DNA of 64,000 nucleotides from GCA-003244245 sp050700055 (GTDB lineage Bacteria; Actinomycetota; Actinomycetes; Mycobacteriales; Pseudonocardiaceae): NCBI GenBank assembly GCA_050700055.1, contig JBOHGE010000027.1, positions 13,273 to 77,272 of the forward strand, read 5' to 3'. Shown piece by piece: positions 61,101 to 64,000 of this stretch (position 1 is its first letter; each line of letters starts with the position of its first letter). The notes under the pieces were generated by a model. It saw only the letters and a program-made list of their open reading frames with translations, ran no database searches and was not told where the DNA came from. The position numbers and the translations under genes were made by a program.

Positions 61101-63524
61101 CTCGTCCACGACTACGCTGGCCGGCTCCGCTTCGTCCAGCCGGCCCTCGACCAGGATGAAACCTGGTTCATCTACTACCGGTACGACGCGCTCGGGCGCC
61201 TCATCGAACAGGGCACGGTGGGCCAGGCATGGGACCGCGCGGCACTGTCGAAGCAGGCCAACGACCCCGGCTATCCGTCGTCCGGGATGACTGTCGCCAT
61301 CACCACCGGGTATGACGGCGACGGCTCGGATCCCACGCTGATCGGCAACAAGTCCACGACCGTGACCCACAACCCGGCCCCGCCGGACGACAACGACGCC
61401 GGCGCGGTCACGGTGACCGAAGCCTTCCGCTACGACTCGTCGGGCCGCATGATCGGCGTGCGGATGGGGCTGGACGGCGTCGAGCCTGCGGACGGCACGG
61501 TCGGGTACCACTACAACGCGCTGGGCGAAGTCATCCAGGTGGACCTGCCGACCGGTGCCCCGATCGCGTCGATCTGTTACGACCACGACGACCAGGGCCG
61601 CGTCGTCGGCGTGGGGACCGCGCCAGGCAACGCCGATATCGGCTCCTACCGTTACACCGCCGACGGCGATATCGACACCGAGACTCTCGGCGCGGGTGCC
61701 TGGACGCGAGCGATTTCCTATGCGTCCCCGGGATGGCCGCTGTCGATGACGACCTGCTCCCGGGACAACACCAACCAGCTCGGTCTCGCCTATGCCTACG
61801 AGGCCGACGGGGCCGTCAGCACGCTGAGCGCCGATTTCGCCTTCCCCGCCGTGCCATCGTGGAATACGCGGACCTTCCGATACGGCTATGACCAGCAGCG
61901 CCGGCTGTGCAGCGCCGAAGGACAACCAGGCCTGACCATCGGCCAGTACGACCCCAACGGCAATATCTGGGCCTACGACCAGGACACCGACAAGGTGCGG
62001 CTGTCCTGCACCGCAGGCAGCGACCGGCTCGACAAGGTAACCGTCAACGAGAAGGCGTCGGTGATCACCTACAACGCGCGCGGGCAACTGCGGGAGGGCA
62101 TGGGCCGGCGGTTGACCTATGCCCCCACCACGGCGCTGACCACGTCGATCAGCATGGACACCGCGGCGATTCGCCTGGCTTATGGGGCCACCCAACAACG
62201 CGTCCTCAAACAACAGCGGCGTGGCGGCGACAACGTGGTGTATTTCAGCGGCGCCGGCCAGGTCCCCGTCGCGCGCCGGCGGGGCAGTCGCTGGTCGGTA
62301 CTGATCCAGGGTCCTGCAGGGCTGCTCGCCACCTGTGCCGAACAGGGCAAGTACGTCTATCCGCTCGGTGATCTCACCGGCAGCCCGTGGGCGCTGGTCG
62401 ACGCCGACTCGGCCCTGGCGTGCAACGCGTACCTGCCGTTCGGGCAGCGGGTGACGAACGACGGCGCGGCGCCCATCGATTTCGCCTACCTGTACCAGGG
62501 ACAGGAATGGGACGCCGAGATCGGCCTGTACAACTTCCGTACGAGGATGTATGACCCGGTGCTGTCCCGGTTCCTCTCACCCGACCCGGCCAACCAGTTC
62601 CCCAGTCCCTACGTTTTCGCCGGCAACAACCCCCTGGTCGTGACCGACCCCACCGGGGAGATCTCACTCTGGGCGCAGATTGGCATCGGGGTCGCCATGG
62701 TCGCCATCGCCGGGGCCGGGCTCGCGCTCAGCCTCGCGACCGGCGGCGCCTCCGATGTGGCTGCGGCCGGCATCGACGCGGCGCTGGCCGGCGCTGCGGA
62801 GGCCGGTGAGGCGGCCGCCGCAGCCGGGGTCGAGGCGGGCGCCGCGGCGGCGGAGGGCGGCGCGGTGGCGGCCGAGGTCACCGCCGGAGCATCGGCGGCG
62901 GGGACCACGGCGGCCTCCGGATGGGGTAGCACCGCGACCGGCATCGGTTACAACGTCGCGAGTTCGACGCTGATCTCCACCGGCATCAGCGGTGTGCAGT
63001 ACGACATCGAGCATGGCCGGGACTTCACCGCCAAGGGTTTCTTCGAAACCGTCGGCATCGGCGCCGCGAGCGGCGCCGTCAATGGTGTGATCGGCGGCGC
63101 CGGTGGCCTCCTCGGCGAGAGCCTGACCGTCGGACTGAACGGCACCAGCGGCACCCTGGCCAGTATCGGCGCCAAGGCGATGGCCGGCGCGGTGGCAAGC
63201 GCTGTCCAGGGCGACGTCACCGCGGTTCTGACCAATGTCGCCCAGCACCGGTCCTGGTACCAGGGATTGGCCGCGGCCGCCCTGCAGGGAGCAGTGCAGG
63301 GGGCCATCATCGATGCGGGCACGGGCAGCCTGGGCCAGCGCGCCAACATCGCCAACGGCCTCGTGGCCAAGGGAGTGGTGTCCGACCAAACCGTGCAGAC
63401 CGTCTCCACCGTCGTCGACCGCGTCAAGCAGTCGGCGACCTCGTCCACCGCCTACGCGAGCTACGTGTCGGCGGCGTTCTTCCTCACCGCTGGCTACGTC
63501 GTCTGGGGGGTCGCCGAAAGCTGA
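55182..63524 (+). CDS. Giant RHS/YD-repeat protein, 2780 aa (Tc-toxin-like)
   Basis: The N-terminus has no signal peptide. It carries IRTFQFDGGGIGDLSNAVNL and VVGLGWSLPLTYI, echoing the SpvB/TcB start. A long beta-rich middle (about residues 400-1700) follows. YD repeats run from about 1950 (YRYDALGRLIEQG, YDSSGRMIGVRMGLDG, YHYNALGEVIQVDLP). The RHS-associated core lies at about 2390-2485: YPLGDLTGSPWALVD, GLYNFRTRMYDPVLSRFLSP and NNPLVVTDPTGE. The 290 residues after the core are Ala/Gly-rich and hydrophobic (LWAQIGIGVAMVAIAGAGLA, GIGAASGAVNGVIGGAGG), and no catalytic toxin domain is recognised. RHS shells enclose and self-cleave toxin tails, so the tail may be membrane-active or a degraded effector. 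Confidence 0.85.
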   Translation: MASTATSASPSQAGPGSIPRIRTFQFDGGGIGDLSNAVNLFRGDVNLNQTLVTLPGANQGAGLDIELAIQYQSNVTRQATTWNRDSPTGVVGLGWSLPLTYIAARSGGSPVAATRRYVLYDSGIPNSLTRQPVAPVLFRVSASVKDSLHTGKQVPAEVLTAFHDHGLVLSATAVVEGGGPWTLRDDDLQQLFVLEVSGADLLVRDGGESYQLDHYRFWTITYYPRYERWVVRTEDAIRWSLGGVGPSTEQGYRTAVNNGVGWSVWWTDATGVPAWHGPSTVTDGQVQAASAWYLVGVTDRFGNAVSYRYNGWQRGSDGLIPVVEQQVGTGGKPFTKAVYLTGVTDMFGRRIDLVYGDKKWSDGHPEEAREYADPHRAKPGSEPGPYQDPYETLFLDRLVVRDVSDDDHTALFTITMAYELRNVTANTGNLQGDTDKRFLTGITLLDQDGRAQPGMRLDYHPANGIDGSPGALRTVAYPSGGVVTYAYKRQGLVRCNRSVEVKRPQPVGSPRVYFGPDYAVVCYYDSGGMKLTLQVRTWAGSWLSWQLSADDAVLDTDGLDLKSLDVLADQDFFVVHFARSNEQVCYVFDRDNARPGQWRPARIDGRITAKGTPSIIYPTSGRKVTFTGGATFFVVAQMDDKFGSRNHGYDVVTFRWTTSSWSRDKIENTRYAWIAAGKEYYAVLELVDDKSGSLAIHHLDGTLQWNAAEPAPVDVRSTEAGNVALVPGARMVAIGNLLSENQQQHTFTVSAAAWNAGYAPTVTVLTPGGITDEFGMDSPKTSWVPILVQDTMVAVGGHLWRYNGTAWATPRTDLQLRKPQNREQRFAIGPDYAIRIDCPPTGSGKAEATVLAFDATRRTGWTDPKQTKQALPYHDRPENNWPTAGADDYVVIGPFLYFRGTSCDWVDVIGHDALADLSQLVKDGDKRFNSLSLVDQAPEFLAFGQSGDGGRIRQVAATVLADGRVYHSGAFADQKIAVPGFGGDLAQPGVSPAGPGVFVSYPRAASGFNAADSVFLNHCTDRSVTEPITHYAVSSVTMDNGFREITTTTFVPDPEKAACDASGRVAKYYQTTTYPGSPDPGKPVYGQIVHTYLNGLEDLTGNNCYDMLDGMLWETRTYDKAGTLKESTTSFYQVFQQARLDPQCPASDPVPLRGGWVAVTKQVGFRDGLTSCQEIAYAPKGQDPLSTRPFTTTTHSVGGKGAPETFVRQVILGAEKYDALAAIHALSDIAVETLTYIRGAGTGIPIEVTATTCTGWPARLAKDVRVPAAEATFHLIGSQNPKFPYGTYQAGDRAPAGWQLTSRVTRRTPRGQQRESRDGLDVPSVTLYSTDGEFPVATVSNAAADGMAYLGFQPYEDGTGWTLTGVKYTADDARVGVRAAVLNTGASVRVTVTPPDSTGRYLVGCWYKTPTDFQPTPGSGWTVTVARGGVDETPIFVGFPKTAGVWSYQTIPIDLTGHGRGGGTLTVTLATANASTQAVLVNQLVVMPLVASLIARTFDGRSQLVTSTTDAGGRTSRTCYDRLGQPTVSVGAAGQVRELALRFASRQGSTQDRFEPGSPNAELTLHPAGGGAVETFRDDNAWQNRWDASNLTKNWTVQDGALSHTGAAADTLTWRPPAPSVPYAVYFEVHGATVPDVALAIGDVTIEYRDGRYAARQGTQDWTALAGPPSMAQHWLAVIGAGVVAFFGDGQLLFSRKTKPAGTGIVITAGRAATFRHLTIVQDVRVGICYTDAAGRQRQAHQLHGDDSIVNHIVFDPIGRHVATTRNAPGSLGTAAATLQYSTSFLDVGDFLANLPTTGEMTGDVANYYRGQETPPTRRSHDEGYPYHGSRFEDSPRGVVVETGRPGKRFAIDRRVPAKKRQTLQYHYGATKDYGQATLTSPVRTASIQLTDQLGQLVAAQYNDSCDKLVSSSAANRVYACPSQGPTATLSTELPNFTTDGPQQNKEAYRRISTADSQRQPVSLTDPDRGTTELVHDYAGRLRFVQPALDQDETWFIYYRYDALGRLIEQGTVGQAWDRAALSKQANDPGYPSSGMTVAITTGYDGDGSDPTLIGNKSTTVTHNPAPPDDNDAGAVTVTEAFRYDSSGRMIGVRMGLDGVEPADGTVGYHYNALGEVIQVDLPTGAPIASICYDHDDQGRVVGVGTAPGNADIGSYRYTADGDIDTETLGAGAWTRAISYASPGWPLSMTTCSRDNTNQLGLAYAYEADGAVSTLSADFAFPAVPSWNTRTFRYGYDQQRRLCSAEGQPGLTIGQYDPNGNIWAYDQDTDKVRLSCTAGSDRLDKVTVNEKASVITYNARGQLREGMGRRLTYAPTTALTTSISMDTAAIRLAYGATQQRVLKQQRRGGDNVVYFSGAGQVPVARRRGSRWSVLIQGPAGLLATCAEQGKYVYPLGDLTGSPWALVDADSALACNAYLPFGQRVTNDGAAPIDFAYLYQGQEWDAEIGLYNFRTRMYDPVLSRFLSPDPANQFPSPYVFAGNNPLVVTDPTGEISLWAQIGIGVAMVAIAGAGLALSLATGGASDVAAAGIDAALAGAAEAGEAAAAAGVEAGAAAAEGGAVAAEVTAGASAAGTTAASGWGSTATGIGYNVASSTLISTGISGVQYDIEHGRDFTAKGFFETVGIGAASGAVNGVIGGAGGLLGESLTVGLNGTSGTLASIGAKAMAGAVASAVQGDVTAVLTNVAQHRSWYQGLAAAALQGAVQGAIIDAGTGSLGQRANIANGLVAKGVVSDQTVQTVSTVVDRVKQSATSSTAYASYVSAAFFLTAGYVVWGVAES

Positions 63525-63668
63525 AGCGCCCGCGCGAGATCCGCCCACAGACCCGCCACGTCCTCCAAGCCGATAGACAGGCGAAGCAGTACGTACACCA
63601 ATGAGCCGCCGAACACGGCTTCCCAAAAAATTGAGTGTCAGCGGGAACTAGGATGAGGAGTTCTGGCC

Positions 63669-63775
63669 ATGTCGAGCGCTGTTGTCATTTCCGACGTGCA
63701 CATCGGAAACGGTGCGCGCACTGTCTGGTATCAAAGACATATACAACCCCCGGAGGAACCGTCGTCACCTTCACG
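63669..63775 (+). pseudogene. Metallophosphoesterase N-terminal fragment
   Basis: ATG 63669 begins AVVISDVHIGNGARTVWYQR, the first metal-binding motif (D-x-H) of calcineurin-like phosphoesterases. Similarity ends after about 25 residues and the frame becomes arbitrary, so the rest of the gene is missing. An IS3-type end begins within about 110 bases, and insertion or a linked deletion probably removed the remainder. Confidence 0.5.
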
Positions 63776-63919
63776 GTGGCGTGCCCATACCTATTCTCCC
63801 CCAACGAGGTGTCGAGCTCACCACCTGTTGAGTTCACGGCAAAGGTCGGACACGGCGACTGGCAACCGCCGGGGGTTGATGGGCCCTGCGTTTTCCGGAC
63901 AGCTTTCTTGGTGGTTATT
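63776..63919. mobile_element. End region of an IS3-family insertion sequence
   Basis: Between the broken phosphoesterase and the transposase stop lie about 145 bases without a gene. The stretch TGGGCCCTGCGTTTTCCGGA at 63880-63899 has the TG-start and GGA-rich look of an IS3-family terminal repeat and would be the outer end. The other end is outside the window, so the boundary is not proven. Confidence 0.35.
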
Positions 63920-64000
63920 TCAGGCTGCGTATTGCCGGTTCAGGTACTCGTCGCGGACCTCGCGTGGGGTCTTGTAGTCAAGTCCCGAATGGAGACGTTG
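63920..64000 (-). CDS. IS3-family transposase (orfB) C-terminus, partial
   Basis: The last 26 codons are visible on the minus strand: QRLHSGLDYKTPREVRDEYL followed by NRQYAA and stop at 63920-63922. H-S-LDYKTP-EV is the typical end of IS3-type DDE integrases. The gene enters from the right edge of the window and is incomplete only for that reason. Confidence 0.75.
   Translation of the reverse strand, partial: QRLHSGLDYKTPREVRDEYLNRQYAA

Overview
The window is GC-rich actinobacterial DNA. Several features point to Pseudonocardiales or a close relative: an Scr1-type XRE regulator followed by a DUF397 gene, an EspG/PPE-like/DUF3558/WXG-like cassette, and many Scr1-like or conflict-type genes. 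No rRNA genes and no CRISPR array were seen. There is one complete tRNA gene (tRNA-Sec) and one tRNA-Ser 3' fragment. The window is largely accessory: intact genes alternate with many broken ones.

Region by region. 1-3.8 kb: decayed DNA with an IS1380-type transposase tail, a DUF6247-like fragment, a frameshifted kinase with its frameshifted upstream neighbour, an intact XRE regulator, and a second, internally deleted copy of the kinase 3' end. 3.9-6.3 kb: a TetR-controlled DrrAB-type ABC exporter with a double palindromic operator. 6.3-10.9 kb: a frameshifted NYN-domain gene with its own promoter and leader hairpin, a decayed gene, and a coupled pair made of a four-PASTA membrane protein and a cytosolic partner. 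11-16 kb: selB, selA and tRNA-Sec, with a decayed CHAT-WD40 conflict gene between selA and the tRNA. 16-18 kb: a short MetE-type methyltransferase and cutA. 18.5-21 kb: a caspase-like protease fused through one membrane segment to a periplasmic-binding-protein domain, coupled to a small EACC1-like protein.

21.3-39.8 kb appears to be a natural-product locus. Two genes match the GriI/GriH (AroA'/AroB') pair that makes 3-amino-4-hydroxybenzoate-type precursors. They are followed by a truncated adenylating enzyme and an Ada-like protein that lacks both methyl-acceptor cysteines. Then come divergent tailoring genes: a two-component flavin hydroxylase and reductase, two O-methyltransferases, a BBE-type oxidase, an SDR, a cupin, an aromatic FAD hydroxylase and a second adenylating enzyme. 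Next to these lies an operon of an ECF sigma factor, an Ogt-Ada fusion, AlkB and Ogt, all directed at alkylated DNA. The simplest reading is a cluster for a DNA-alkylating or otherwise genotoxic metabolite together with its repair and sensing genes. The product is not identifiable from sequence alone.

39.8-50.1 kb: a lone HyuB-type hydantoinase subunit, a conserved unknown, a VapBC-type toxin-antitoxin pair, remnants of three AAA-type ATPases, the Scr1/DUF397 pair, an ESX-accessory operon and a macro-domain protein. 50.3-52 kb: ilvD. 52-53.6 kb: a tRNA-Ser 3' fragment that looks like an attachment-site scar. 53.6-63.5 kb: a three-gene set ending in a 2780-residue RHS/YD-repeat protein. 63.6-64 kb: a truncated metallophosphoesterase and the end of an IS3-family element that runs off the window.
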